Below, piece after piece: positions 1 to 11,858 of a DNA stretch of 64,000 nucleotides. Position 1 is the stretch's first letter; each line of letters begins with the position of its first letter. The DNA is from Sodiomyces alkalinus F11 (Eukaryota; Ascomycota; Sordariomycetes; Glomerellales; Plectosphaerellaceae). Below the pieces are notes generated by a model. That model ran no database searches and was not told where the DNA came from. It worked only from the letters and a program-made list of their open reading frames with translations. Position numbers and translations under genes: made by a program. Location of the stretch: contig NW_021167083.1 of the NCBI RefSeq assembly GCF_003711515.1, forward strand, positions 942,481-1,006,480, read 5' to 3'.

Positions 1-2380
1 TCTACGCGGTAGTATCGTTACTCTAACCTAAGTCGCTATTACCCGAGTCTGCTTAGCCTTCTTAACCTAAGTTAACGCTATCTTAAGGGCGATTAGCCTC
101 GCTAGTTTAGTTATTCGTCTCGCCCTCGCTACCCGCGCTTAGATTAGAGACGTTATTATACTAATAGTTTACTTTTTTCGCGATTCTCTAGTTTTCGTCG
201 TAGGCTACCCTATTATTCTTAAGAGTATTAATATAGTTATCGCGCTAGTAGTCCCTGGTATAGGGTAAGTTATCGTTATATATAAGTGTAAGAAGCTTAT
301 ACTGAATTCGCTAGTTAGGCCATTTCTTATCGGTGTTATTACCTTCCTTTTTAGGGGCTAGGGTGCCTTGGTGAGAGGCTAGTGGGGTCTGTATTATTAC
401 AGTTGGGGCTGTTTTGGTCTATGTTACTATATAGCCCCCCTAAGATATATATTTATAAAGTGTACCTTATTTTTATAGATAATTTATAGGAAGAGAAGGC
501 TTCGAATTCTAAAAAATAAATACTAGAATCTAAAAACTAAATATAGACTAGGAGCCCCCCCCGGTTATAGTCGGCGCGTAATAATCCTATAAAATAACTA
601 TATTATAATATAAACGTTAGGAAAGCTAGATCGGACGTAAAGTATTTATTAATATACCTCGCCGTACTTTATCCGAACTACGCTAAACTTAGGCTAAAAA
701 GGAATCTCCTCGCCTCCCGACTCTATATCCCTTTATTTCCCGTAACCTCTCCCCTTATACTATAGATAAAAGCCCGCGCAGTGCCGCCTATAACTGGCTC
801 CGCTACCGCGTCCGGTATATACGGCCGGATAAGAGATATCGCCCCTTTAGCATATAAGGCATATAAGGAGAGGTTCTACGTTACTAAAGAATCGCTGCCC
901 TTAACGATAATATACGTCGCTAACCGGCTATCCCCCACGACGGAGTCTATAAACCTAGTAGGTGTAAGTCTAAGCGAGTTATATTCCTAATACCTAAACG
1001 ATATCCTCCGCCTATACCTCTACGCTCGTCTATAAAGCCGGAACGCCCGTTATCAGAAGACCTTATCCGATCTATACAGAACCTGGATCTTCTTAACGCC
1101 GGAAGAGACTTAGAAGGACGTTATTTATAATACGGCTAATTTCTAAAGGATTAACGAGGTTATGATAGTTATTCGTCGTTATATAATAGGATAAGGGTAA
1201 ACTCGGGGGTTTTCTTTTATACGGATTAACAGAATACTATATAATTCCTCCTAATAATAACTACTACTAGCCCTATTATCCGTGTAGATAGAACGGGATT
1301 ATAGAATATATTAATAGCAGCGCGGAAGTCTTCTACGAGGAACCTAAAAGACTATTAGGCGCGGTACTTTTAAGCCAGAATATTAAGTATCTTTATTAAC
1401 GTACCTGGTTAAGGATTAGGTCTTATAGGAGAATTATATTAGGAGTCACGCACTTAGAAAGGGCGGGGTAAAGTAGTTAGTATAGATAAAATTTAAATTA
1501 AGTAATATAGTTATTAAGTATATAACCTAAGAGAAGTACGCGTACGTGCTTTATACCCTATAAAGCCCTCGCCTAGCGTCCACTCACTTAAACTAACTAA
1601 AGGGCGGCGACGGAGGCGCTTTCCTAGATAGATTAACTAATAATAAGAGTTTTCCTGGTCGTAGGCCGTCGATACGGAGATCTTTAGAGGAAGTTCGAGC
1701 CTACGGCGGCATTATCGGCTTAGGGGTGGTTATGCCGGACTCTTATTCCGCCACGTATTCGAATTGGTTAGGCCTATAGGTGGTAAGGTGGCCGAGATAG
1801 CTTAAGTCGATATTATCGTGAGTTTTGAACAGAACTTTCTCCGCCTCTTTTATTTCGATATAGATTAAGACGCGCGCACCGTTAATTTTTCTAAGGGCAG
1901 TTATCTTCTTTATAATACTACTTATACGAGTATTAATAGCGCGACGGGTATAGTTAAAGAGCTTACGAGTATTAACGGTGTAAGGGGCATAGTTAAAGAG
2001 CTCGCGAGTAGGAGCTATATTACTTAATAAGGAAAAGTAGTAGGTATTGGTAGAAAGACGAGAAGGACCTTAAGAGCTTTATAGGATATAGTTTACTAAT
2101 TATAGAATTCGATTTTAGGGGGTTGCCTTTCCTTTATATATATACGTTTTATAAGCTTACCTATACCTAGCGAGGAGCGTAGTAATAGCGCTTAGGTTAT
2201 TAGTAAGCGCCGTTAGCGGTAAACTATTTTAGGCCTGTATATAAGCGCCGCTAGCGAATACTTAGGCGCTATAGTAGGCTAGGAACCGTTTACTATTTCC
2301 CGGCTTTCGCTTTATCGGCGATATAAGATTAGGTACTTAAGCTCTCTAGTTAGCTAGTTAAGCCGCCTGGGGACTTGGCC
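1..2380. other. Unidentified decayed repeat sequence
   Basis: No intact gene is seen. The longest open stretch is a 69-codon plus-strand frame at 781-990, and weak coding-like composition continues on both sides of it (about 600-1200) in a plus-strand frame interrupted by stops. I could not assign it to a transposon family. It shares the TA-rich mutated character of the rest of the block. Confidence 0.5.
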
Positions 2381-3750
2381 TAGCACCTGGGTGCGTATAG
2401 ACCACCACTATACTATAGATCCCTTACTTATATACCTAATCACTATATACGGTATATTTACTATTACGTTCCTTATTATCGTCACTATCTTATTTACCTC
2501 CTACGCTTCGAGATTTCTTAGAGGTTATCTCGCCCGCTTCCGATATTCCCTATTTATTAGACGTGGCTCCTAGCCCGATATAACCAGGAACTAAAGTTAT
2601 ATTCTGCTCCTGTACTTTACGGTTAACGGCTAGGCGCTTAGCTTCTCTAATAATAATTCGCGAGACCTCTCTAGGAGATCTACGACGGTAGCGTCCGTTA
2701 ACCTGATAATCGCCTTCTTAGGAGGCAGCATATATTCTTTCCTCGATTTCTTTAATATCTCCCTCCTGATATACTACCTTATTTATTACTAGGCCGGTCG
2801 CGTTACCACTATCTAAGCCATTCTTTATAGGGTATTAGTTTTACGCTAAGAGCGAAGTGTAGATACGCTAACCCTCTCTAGCTATATTATACGTCTTCCT
2901 CTTCGTGGACCTTACCTTAGCTGACTTTAAATAGGCCGGGGGGAGCCTTATAACTATTTTCCTCTTCTCTTTATAGATCGCTAGGAAACTCCTAGGCTAA
3001 TAGTCTAGCAGGCTTTATATCGTTTTATACCTAGGTATTATAGGAGGATTAGTGTATTACTCCCTAGGTGTATTAGCGCTAAGCAGGGCGGTCGTTTATA
3101 CCTTATAGGGCCTCTGGATCTCGTCTTATATCTTTAGATTTATCCGGTAAGCGGGCCGTAGTAGGGTTATAGATAAGCGAGGGGGGAAGTAAGAAGCTAA
3201 ATACTTCGGGGTGGTAATAAATAAGCCGATTAGAGTATTCCCGGGATACTACTTTTACGTCTACTTACTAGGGTCTTTTCCCTTCTATAACTTACTCCAC
3301 GGCTAAAGACTAATAGTCCTGTTATACGACGTAGCAGTATTATCCGGAAAAACAGTATTATCCGACACGAAAGCGTCCGTTAAAGCTATTAGCCTTACCT
3401 TTCTAGTATCCCGGCAAGGCTTAATAGCCGCGTTAAAACCTAGAAACCGAGTCTTACTCGACGGCCCGTATAGCTCTCGTCTCGGGCTCTATAAGTTTAA
3501 GACGGTTATTCTTATAGCTAAAGGTATAGACATTATCGGCGTTTTGCTCTATACGCTTAAACTGGCCCGCTAAAAGCATTATAACGACTAAGTCCGCGAC
3601 GAATCTTTATATCTTCGTGACTTAACCGTATTCGTCTGTCGCGATACCACCGCTAGAGTCGATTTAATCTAGTACCTTAAGCATAATACGTAGGATAGCT
3701 AGGTATCTAATAAGCTAAGATCTCTCCAGGACTTAGATCCGGACCTAGAT
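2380..3750 (+). pseudogene. Ferric reductase-like (FRE/NOX family) remnant, heavily mutated
   Basis: Plus-strand frames interrupted by stops resemble a fungal ferric/cupric metalloreductase in the family's order. Hydrophobic segments that could be transmembrane helices lie at about 2391-2570 and 2990-3140. At about 3211-3340 there is an FAD-binding-like stretch (PIRVFPGYYFYVYL, where the family has a PGQYV-type motif). At 3361-3690 an NAD(P)-binding-like region contains LLDGPYS, then VILIAKGIDIIGVLLYTL, then a DLI-stop-YL site where the family has an aromatic W-L motif. Such enzymes reduce extracellular Fe(III) at the plasma membrane. Stops fall where Trp, Gln or Arg would be expected, consistent with C-to-T decay. 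This was a host-type gene, or one carried by a repeat, not an obvious transposon protein. Exact limits and introns cannot be fixed. Confidence 0.6.
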
Positions 3751-4900
3751 AATATAAGCCACTTCCCTCTCCCTACTCTAGCTCGACTAACCGCGGTAAG
3801 GCGCTTATCTCGGTCTAGTGCGTATACCCTACGCCCCGAGATAGTCCTTATCCTTTTACGCTATCGTCGTACTGGAAAGTGCTAAACACACTTAATATTA
3901 AGACTCTCTCTTAAGAGATTCGCTAAGAAACTCGATATCCAGGGCGAAGCATTATACTAAGTACGTCTCTTATTCACTTAAAATAAAGCTTTACTAACCC
4001 GGGCAGTATACGGCGATAATAAGTTTATAAAGGAGATACGGATAACGATCCTCGAGTATACTATACCGGAGCGGGATATTATATTCGCCGAAGCAGAATA
4101 TAGGCCTTATAGCTATAAAAATATTATTAGGCTCTTCGCCCGTCTTACCTCTAGAAACTTAGATAGTATTATAGTATAATACTACTTAGTTCTTAGTTTC
4201 GAATATAGTCTCCTGGTTTATTATATACCCTTATTATTAGCCCGTTTCTTAGGTCGCCTAACCGTATTACTATCGCGTTCCAGTTACTTATAAGTATATA
4301 ATCGCACCTTTAAGAGTTATAAATAATTAGAACCGATAGTATTTAAATTCTCTATATACTCTAGACCTATCTATAGATCCCTAGTCTTCCCTTACTATAA
4401 TCCTATATCTTAGGCTACTCGGGGAGTAAAGTTCTAGTATAGGATAGCTTATTCTTTACTTAATATTAGAATTAGAATACTTACTTAGTCGGCTAGTCGA
4501 ACTTATAATTTAGGATACTAGCGGGGGGAAGTTCTTATCGTCTAAGGCGGCGAAATAGTAGAACTTACCACGGTAGCGGATTACTAAGTACACGTCGGTA
4601 CCGTAATTATCGTGAATATCGCGTAGCTTCCTATGGACTATATCTCTATATCGTCGGAGTTTCGCTAAGAATATCTTTAGGGCGCGCGACGTTTCCGGCG
4701 TAGTAGTTATAATAGAGTAAAGGAGGATTTAAGGCAGAAGATTAATTTACTTGCTATCTATAATTATTCAAAGGTTTACTATCTCTTAAATTTAATATAT
4801 ACTAAATATAGCGCTTGTTCTCTGAAAACTGTTTTATAGTTATAGTATATATTATAGGCGGTTCGAGAGGGGTATTACGAGCCTCCGTAGTGCTCCTATC
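3751..4900. other. Degenerate sequence between the reductase remnant and the retroelement
   Basis: AT-rich, stop-filled DNA. It may hold the C-terminal end of the reductase remnant and the lost 5' LTR or leader of the retroelement, but I could match neither with confidence. Confidence 0.4.
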
Positions 4901-4959
4901 TTCTTAATATATTCTCTAGTTATAGTATATAACGCAAGACTTAACGCTATCTTCGGCCA

Positions 4960-5480
4960 GCCTGATAAGGAAAGAGTCGCGGCCGAATAACTAAGCTAGC
5001 TATATTAGACTAAGTTAGCTACGGACTATACTATAAGATTCTAGTAAATCTTATTAAAGCTTAGCTACCCGGATAAGCCCCTTATAGATCGGTACTACTA
5101 AGGACTTAAGGAAGAAGTAAAGGATAAACTATACCGATTAGACCGACCTAAGATATTTAGCGAATATACCGTGATAGTAATTCGTATCGATAACTAGAAT
5201 TATAAATAACGCTATTAGAAGAAGTATTAAATAAGCGTTCCGTTCTACACGGCTAATTCGAAGAAGAAATAATTATACTTATACTAGTTCGGAAACACCT
5301 TATATAGATACTATAGTGGACTTATAGAGCTCGATAATATTAACCGATAAAGCGATAAGTAGGGTAAAAGGGATATAATAAAAGTTAAGTATTATAACTA
5401 TAATAGGCTAGGTTACTACGCACGCGACTATTATAAGCCTAAGAAAGAACGACTATAACGATAAGTAAATACGATCGAGA
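4960..5480 (+). pseudogene. Retroelement gag remnant with mutated zinc knuckle
   Basis: The frame reads as a Gag capsid/nucleocapsid with stops. A stretch containing DRYY and LKEEVKDKLYRLDRPK resembles fungal Gypsy Gag. At about 5385-5445 a CCHC-knuckle spacing survives, but the three Cys positions and the His position all read Tyr (for example KYYNYNRLGYYARDYYK). Cys-to-Tyr and His-to-Tyr changes are what RIP produces from TGY and CAY codons. Confidence 0.75.
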
Positions 5481-6479
5481 AAGAAAGACCCTAGAAGGAA
5501 ATTAACGCTATTAAATACCTGGAAATTCATAGGGACGAAATACTATATATTAACCTCTATTAGGTAACCTGCTACGATAACTATTATCTAGTATACTAAT
5601 CAGGGAAAGACGGAGCTAGGTACTATCCTAAGAGACCCTAGAAGATACTTACTATAGTATCTAGTAACGAGTACGATAACGATTATTGCCTTAAGATCCC
5701 TGACTAGGATAAGGATAAACTAGCTTTATAAACTATCGCAGAAATCCTTTAAAAATACGGAGGGCCGAAAGAAGAAGCTAAGAGGCAGAAGCAGATCTTA
5801 GAAACCTAGAAGGAAGGAGATCGTACCCGAGAAAGAATCGCTAAACTCGAAGAGTAAGGTTAGGAAACGGAGTCCGATAAAACCCCGGATAATAACACGA
5901 ACTTCCAGTGTTAACCCATAAAAGCAGCCGACCTAATTAAGGAGGAAACTATCTAGCTACGGATACTCGACTAGCTCACGGAAGAACCCCTTAGATAGAC
6001 CCACTAAATTCGTTTCACTAAACTTAACTTCGATAACGCCTACTATAGGATACCCACAAACACTAGCGGGGAATAGCAGCAAACTATATATTAGCGACTT
6101 TACCGCGCTTAGGAAAGCCAAGATACTCTTACCGACCTAATAATAAGCCTATAAGGATCGGACGATTAACTACCTAGGTATAACTGCTACGAGTACTAGT
6201 TAGACGAATATAATACTACTAGCTACATAATACACGCTTCTAAGAAAATCCGATAACTAGAATAAGACTAAGGAGCTTAGGAGTCACGCTTCTAGACCCT
6301 TAATAAACGCCTACGATAAATAGAACGGCTCTTAATCCAGTACGGGTTCTTAGATAAAGAAATATCCCTTAAATACCGAGCTAAACGGGTAAAAAACTAG
6401 GAGTATACTATCGCTAGGAGTATACGAGAGGCATTTAATAGATATACTCTATAACACGTAGCAGTATAGGGTATTATTA

Positions 6480-7442
6480 TATTAGAATACGACTTAATAA
6501 ATACGAGATAAACGTATTATTAGATATAGGCGTAGCAGGAAACTTTATCTTACCGGCAGCCGTAAGAAAGTTCTCTATTCCCTGGGTTAGAAAACGCCTA
6601 GAAGAGGAGTATAAGATTACTCCGTATACGGGAAAGAACCAGTCCTACGAAGAAGTTATTATTAACCAGGAGACTATATACCTTTAGGTTAAAATCCAGA
6701 ATAAGACTAGAATAATAAAGTTCGATATATACGATATAGGTTATAAGGATATTATCCTTAGTGAACTATAGTTTAACGAATAGAATCCCGATATAGACTA
6801 GAAGCTTAGCTAGCTTTAGTGGAGATTAAAGAGTAAGTAGGAGACTATAAAGGAAACCTTACCCGATCCTAATATCCGTCGAAAATAGCAGAAAGACTTA
6901 CCGATAAAAGAGCCTTAGGGAGACTTAGACAGCCGCTAGAAGTCAGGGACTAAGGCGAAGGAAGTACGAAAGACTTTAAGATAGCAGCGATAGCATAACC
7001 ACCGACACGTAACTAATATTATTAAAGAAATCTACTAGATCGTCTAAGCAGAAAAAGGACTAGTAATAAGTAATTATAATAGACTCGTTAAGGTATTACT
7101 AGAATACCGTAAATACGGAAAGCTATTTACCGAAAATCTAAAGACCGGATTACCGAAACACCGACACTATAATCACAAGATACCCCTAAAGGAAGGGATA
7201 CACCTAAAATTCTTTCTAATTTACGGGCTAAACTAGAAGGAATTAGATACCTTAGAAGAATATCTCGAAGAGATACTAGTAAAAGGCTATATTAAAGTAT
7301 TATAATCACCGGCAAGATACCCGATCCTATTTATACTAAAAAAAACGGTAAACTACGACTATATATCGATTATCGATAACTTAACGATATAACTATTAAG
7401 AACCGCTACCCACTACCTCTTATCTTAGAAATACGAGATTAG
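6480..7442 (+). pseudogene. Retroelement protease and reverse transcriptase remnant (cut by gap)
   Basis: A retropepsin-like active-site segment reads VLLDIGVAGNFILP at about 6500-6560. RT begins about 700 bp downstream, with LKEGIHLKFF, then KKNGKLRLYIDYR-stop-LND, then IKNRYPLPL at about 7190-7430, typical of Ty3/Gypsy RT. The sequence then enters the run of N, so the catalytic YxDD region is not visible. Several in-frame stops are present. Confidence 0.8.
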
Positions 7443-8167
7443 NNNNNNNNNNNNNNNNNNNNNNNNNNNNNNNNNNNNNNNNNNNNNNNNNNNNNNNNNN
7501 NNNNNNNNNNNNNNNNNNNNNNNNNNNNNNNNNNNNNNNNNNNNNNNNNNNNNNNNNNNNNNNNNNNNNNNNNNNNNNNNNNNNNNNNNNNNNNNNNNNN
7601 NNNNNNNNNNNNNNNNNNNNNNNNNNNNNNNNNNNNNNNNNNNNNNNNNNNNNNNNNNNNNNNNNNNNNNNNNNNNNNNNNNNNNNNNNNNNNNNNNNNN
7701 NNNNNNNNNNNNNNNNNNNNNNNNNNNNNNNNNNNNNNNNNNNNNNNNNNNNNNNNNNNNNNNNNNNNNNNNNNNNNNNNNNNNNNNNNNNNNNNNNNNN
7801 NNNNNNNNNNNNNNNNNNNNNNNNNNNNNNNNNNNNNNNNNNNNNNNNNNNNNNNNNNNNNNNNNNNNNNNNNNNNNNNNNNNNNNNNNNNNNNNNNNNN
7901 NNNNNNNNNNNNNNNNNNNNNNNNNNNNNNNNNNNNNNNNNNNNNNNNNNNNNNNNNNNNNNNNNNNNNNNNNNNNNNNNNNNNNNNNNNNNNNNNNNNN
8001 NNNNNNNNNNNNNNNNNNNNNNNNNNNNNNNNNNNNNNNNNNNNNNNNNNNNNNNNNNNNNNNNNNNNNNNNNNNNNNNNNNNNNNNNNNNNNNNNNNNN
8101 NNNNNNNNNNNNNNNNNNNNNNNNNNNNNNNNNNNNNNNNNNNNNNNNNNNNNNNNNNNNNNNNNNN
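7443..8167. other. Assembly gap (725 N)
   Basis: Unbroken run of N. By the order of the flanking domains it should contain the rest of the RT and the start of RNase H. Confidence 0.99.
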
Positions 8168-9770
8168 TTAAAGAATAGAGACCGTATCTGTTAGGGATAA
8201 GATACCCGGTATAAGTCTACACGGATTATAAGAACCTCGCGTAATTCACCACTACTAAGGTTCTTAATAAACGATAAATCCGATAGGCAGAATTCCTAGC
8301 CGAATTTAACTTCTATATTTAGTATATAAAAGGAAGCGAAAATAGTCGCGCAGACGTACTTAGCCGACTAGGAACACCTAATAAACCACCTAAACCGTAA
8401 GCTATACTCTAATAGGAAGGAGAAGCTCTTACCCTGAAGAATAAAGAGGTAAATAGTATTAATCGGATAACCGATATTATATTTAAAGAAGCACACGCCT
8501 CGCCGATGCATAGATATTAAGGAGTTTATAAAATATACCACCGATTACGATAATAATACGGCTACACAGGAACTAAAGAACGAGTCAGGGACTTCGTTCG
8601 TAACTACGATATTTACTAGAAAGCAAAAAGCAGCCGATATAAACCTTACGGACTACTAAAACCACTACTAGTAGTAGACGGACTATAGAAGTTAATTATA
8701 ATAGACTTCGTGACAGGATTTCCAGTATCTAAAGATCCAGTAACAGGAATCGCCTACGATAGTATATTCGTGATTATCGACCGATTCACGAAATACACTC
8801 TTTACATTCTATATATTAAAAACACTATAGCAGAAGAACTAGTAAGTATCTTTATCGACCGCCTAATCAGGGATCACGGCGCACCGAACGAAATCATCAT
8901 AGACAGAGACAAGCTCTTTACCAGTAACTTCTGGAAAGCAGTCATAAGCCAGCTAGGAACGAAATATAAGTATTCGATAGCGTTTCACCCTATAACAGAC
9001 GGATAAACCGAAATTATAAACTAAGTCCTAGAATAGTACCTACGATACTACGTAGGGTATAAATAAGATAATTAGGTATAATACCTGCCACTTGCATAGT
9101 TTACGTATAATAGCTTATTAAACGAGTTAATAAAGAAAACACCGTTTAAAGCAAATTACGGATATACACTGATAGTATTTAGAAAACCTTTAGAAGGGCT
9201 AGATGCACTAAGAGCGATAAAAACAGTTAAAAACATGAAAAAACTACACGAAGAACTACGAACCGACCTAGAGATAGTCAGAACACGAATAAGCAGGTAC
9301 GCGAATTAATTAAGGATTAAGGGACTAACCCTTTTAAGGGGGGACCACGTCTACCTTATTCGCAAAAATATCAAGACACAACGACTAAGCGATAAATTGG
9401 ATTTTAAAAAATTAGGACCGTTTAAAATCCTAGAGAAAAAGTCAGATACGAACTATATTCTATTACTACCTCCGATAATAAGGATATATAATAATTTCTA
9501 TATTTCACTACTTAAACTAGCACCGAAAAACGTAAAAATAATATAAGACACGATCGTGGTCGATACTAGCGATATATATAAAGCAGAACAAATCCTCAAC
9601 TACCAAGAGACACTAGACAGCACCGAATATTTTATAAAATAGAAAAACTACGATCACGGCGATAATATATAGGAACTAAAAGATAACCTGATTAATTATA
9701 AACAACTCCTAAAGCAATACCGACAGAACACTATCAGGACCCAGAACCAGACGCCGCGGTCTATATAAAA
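8168..9770 (+). pseudogene. Retroelement RNase H, integrase and chromodomain remnant
   Basis: Just after the gap come YTDYKNLA and a stretch ending in GSENSRADVLSRLG, the end of a Gypsy RNase H. A DDE integrase core follows. The longest open piece (8710-9006, 98 codons) contains the first Asp region (IIDRFTKY) and the second (IIIDRDKLFTSNFW), and the Glu-bearing segment lies just past a stop at 9004. At about 9560-9720 there is a chromodomain-like sequence (QILNYQETLDSTEYFIK, then NYDHGDN) in which an aromatic-cage Trp position is now a stop. This stretch would have integrated the element and read histone marks. It is non-functional here. Confidence 0.85.
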
Positions 9771-9829
9771 TTAATATCCGAAAATTCACCTATATCCTAC
9801 GCTATAATTTAATTCTAGTTAACTATATC

Positions 9830-10392
9830 GACCACGCTAGCGGCCTAGATAGCTAATATAGCCTCGGACTCCGCGCGACGGACCTCGGCTTCTTTCCGTT
9901 CTACCTCCTCTAGTTCCTCTATATTTACGAGGTCCCTACGAACTATCTTAACCCCCTTTTTACGGAGCTATCTCCGTGTACGACGAAGACGGGAGAGCTT
10001 TGCTAGGGCTTTAGCCGCCTTTTATTATTACTCGATTAATAACTCCTCGGCGCGCTCCTCCTCCTCTTCAAACCGTTTAAGCTCCGCGTTAACTCGGCGC
10101 GCTAAAGAAGTGGTGGTTAGGAAGGGACGGTCAGAACGAAGGAAGGAGGCCAGTCACCAGAAGATATCGGGATTCGGGAGGAATCGTAAGAATAAGCTAC
10201 ACGATAGTAACACGAATAACGATTAAGATTGTCGAGAATTATATAGCTAAGGCTACGGTTAAAGCAGCGGGTGTAGGGAATAGCCTCGAAACCCTGGTCG
10301 TTAATTAACGCAGATTTTATTTAGCGATTAAGAGTAGAACGGGACGGGGGATCGGCGGGTTTAGCAGAACGCTTCTACACACGGTCGGACAT
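9830..10392 (-). pseudogene. Antisense Cys-rich / coiled-coil ORF remnant in the retroelement 3' region
   Basis: Read on the minus strand from about 10392 (ATG, then SDRV) the frame is largely open. It contains GFEAIPYTRCFNRSLSY, then a Cys/Tyr-rich segment (NRYSCYYRVAYSYD), then a Glu/Lys/Arg-rich region (opposite 9990-10120) that looks like coiled coil, with scattered stops. Several Tyr residues sit where a regular Cys pattern would be expected, again consistent with RIP. The piece lies between the chromodomain of pol and the probable 3' LTR, in the opposite direction. I recall similar antisense Cys-rich proteins attached to fungal Gypsy elements, but I cannot name a family. Confidence 0.5.
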
Positions 10393-10482
10393 AATAGTCA
10401 GCTATAAGGAAAGAAGAGAAAACAGGAAAATAATAAACTTAGGAAAGGCGACCTACTTATACGACCGCTAGGACAGCGCTTA

Positions 10483-10935
10483 GAAGAGGGGAGGTAATAT
10501 TACGGCTAACAGGCCTAATATATACTAACACGAAGGATATACTAGTATATAACGTACTAAAGATCGGCGTATCAGGACGTAACCAGAAAGTGACTCAGGA
10601 AGAGGAATCACGTGCTCTAGCACGTAATCGTACACTAGCACACCGGCACTAGGTATACGGTACGCACCGATTAGATACTCACTACTATAAAATAATTACT
10701 GGAGGAGTAATTACTAGGACTTAGTGACCACGCAGGGGACGCTTACCCGGGGCGGGTAAGCACCACTAGTATATAAACTAGAGTATCCTAGGTCTTACTT
10801 CTACTAGGGAATAAGATATCGATTAATCTAAGTCTTCACCTGGACTATTAGTCTACGCTTGACTCTACCTTATAAAGAAGACGCCTAGTCTTTACGACGT
10901 AACTACGACTAGACACTACGAACGATAGTTACTAC
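10483..10935 (+). repeat. Probable polypurine tract and 3' LTR
   Basis: A purine run (AGAAGAGGGGAGG at about 10483-10495) is followed by TATTACGGCTAAC, which resembles the TGTTACGG-type start of fungal Gypsy LTRs. Downstream are a TATA-like TATATAAACTAGAG (about 10770) and polyadenylation-like sequence. The position, 3' of the pol and antisense ORF remnants, fits. The right boundary is a guess and no partner LTR was identified. Confidence 0.4.
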
Positions 10936-11858
10936 TCTTTAGTTAATATCCTCTTCTTATTTTAAACTAAAACCTCGACGCTAGTCCCCTATCGTCCGCT
11001 ATACTTTAGAGGACCGGAAGCCGTCGTAACAGTAGAATAACGGATCTGTTAGCTAACTACTCGCGACCCTAGCCACTCTAAGCGACCCTACTTATGGGTT
11101 CGGGGGTTTATATAAGGGTCGCGCGCCCTTTATAGAGTTCTCCTATTTTCCTCTTTTCTCTTTAGCTTTAGATAATTCAATTATTCGGCCTTACTTAGTG
11201 CATAACTTATGACTAGCTGCTTATAGTTTAAGACTGAATATAAAGAGAAAACATCACGCGTTATCGTTTTAGATTATTTAGAGATATTTGCTTTTAATTA
11301 GTGTTAACTAGGATTATAAGATAGTTTAATAAACATTCTTTTTATACGCGTTATATATCTAAGAATTCTATATAAATTTATTAAATGGCTATTTATTATA
11401 ATATAATAAATTATAGTATACTATACTACTAACTATATAATCGGCGTATATATAGACGTTCGTTATTACTAAGTTGTTATAGTCCCCCCTATAAGTTACC
11501 GTACCTCGGCATAACTAATAGAAAGGGATTAGAGGAGTATGCCTAAATAGGTTTAGTAGGAACTAACTAAAGGCACGTGATCAGGGAAAGCCATAGTAGT
11601 AAGATAAATCCCTTAACCGATAAGGAGATATCCTAGATTTATATAATTAACGGAATAACTGCTGCCCCCTAAATAGACCCTGGTTTTGTGCTTGTTTATC
11701 GTGCGACAGGTTGCGACGTGAGCACGCGCCGAGAACTTCAATTCAAATCTCGACAAATACAATACCGTTAACAGCATCGTGCGGAACTTGCGCCTACTGA
11801 CAAGCCCAAACTGAAATTTTGCGTCCAAAGGGATAAAAAAAAGGAAAAGAAAAAAAAA
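10936..11858. other. Transition from RIP-like block to genic DNA
   Basis: Up to about 11650 the DNA is TA-rich and mutated with no gene. From there to 11858 composition is balanced and includes a purine-rich A tract (11836-11859) directly upstream of the first gene. Confidence 0.5.

Larger units (their letters stand above)
4900..9770 (+). mobile_element. Decayed Ty3/Gypsy LTR retrotransposon (chromovirus type)
   Basis: Plus-strand remnants lie in the Ty3/Gypsy order gag, protease, reverse transcriptase, RNase H, integrase, chromodomain. The zinc knuckle of gag is at about 5385-5445, an aspartic-protease-like stretch at about 6500-6560, the N-terminal part of RT at 7240-7442 (then the assembly gap), the RNase H end at 8168-8400, the integrase core at 8700-9060 and a chromodomain-like tail at about 9560-9720. 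A C-terminal chromodomain defines chromoviruses, whose integrases target chromatin. Stops are so frequent that no product longer than about 100 residues remains, so the copy is dead. I could not identify a matching 5' LTR. Confidence 0.88.
1..11650. repeat. RIP-like degenerate AT-rich repeat block
   Basis: The whole stretch is rich in TA dinucleotides and CTA/TAG/TAA words. Recognisable coding remnants within it carry dense stop codons, and changes of Trp to stop, Cys to Tyr and His to Tyr. These are the outcomes expected from CpA-to-TpA transitions on both strands, the signature of repeat-induced point mutation known from Pezizomycotina. Composition changes to balanced, ORF-bearing DNA at about 11650-11850. 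A 725-base run of N (7443-8167) lies inside it. The RIP call is an inference from the pattern; no dinucleotide index was calculated. Confidence 0.85.

Noticed and set aside
4740..4960. Search for a 5' LTR matching the sequence at about 10497
   Set aside because: A GAGGGGTATTACGAG stretch near 4866 is only loosely similar, so no LTR pair was called.
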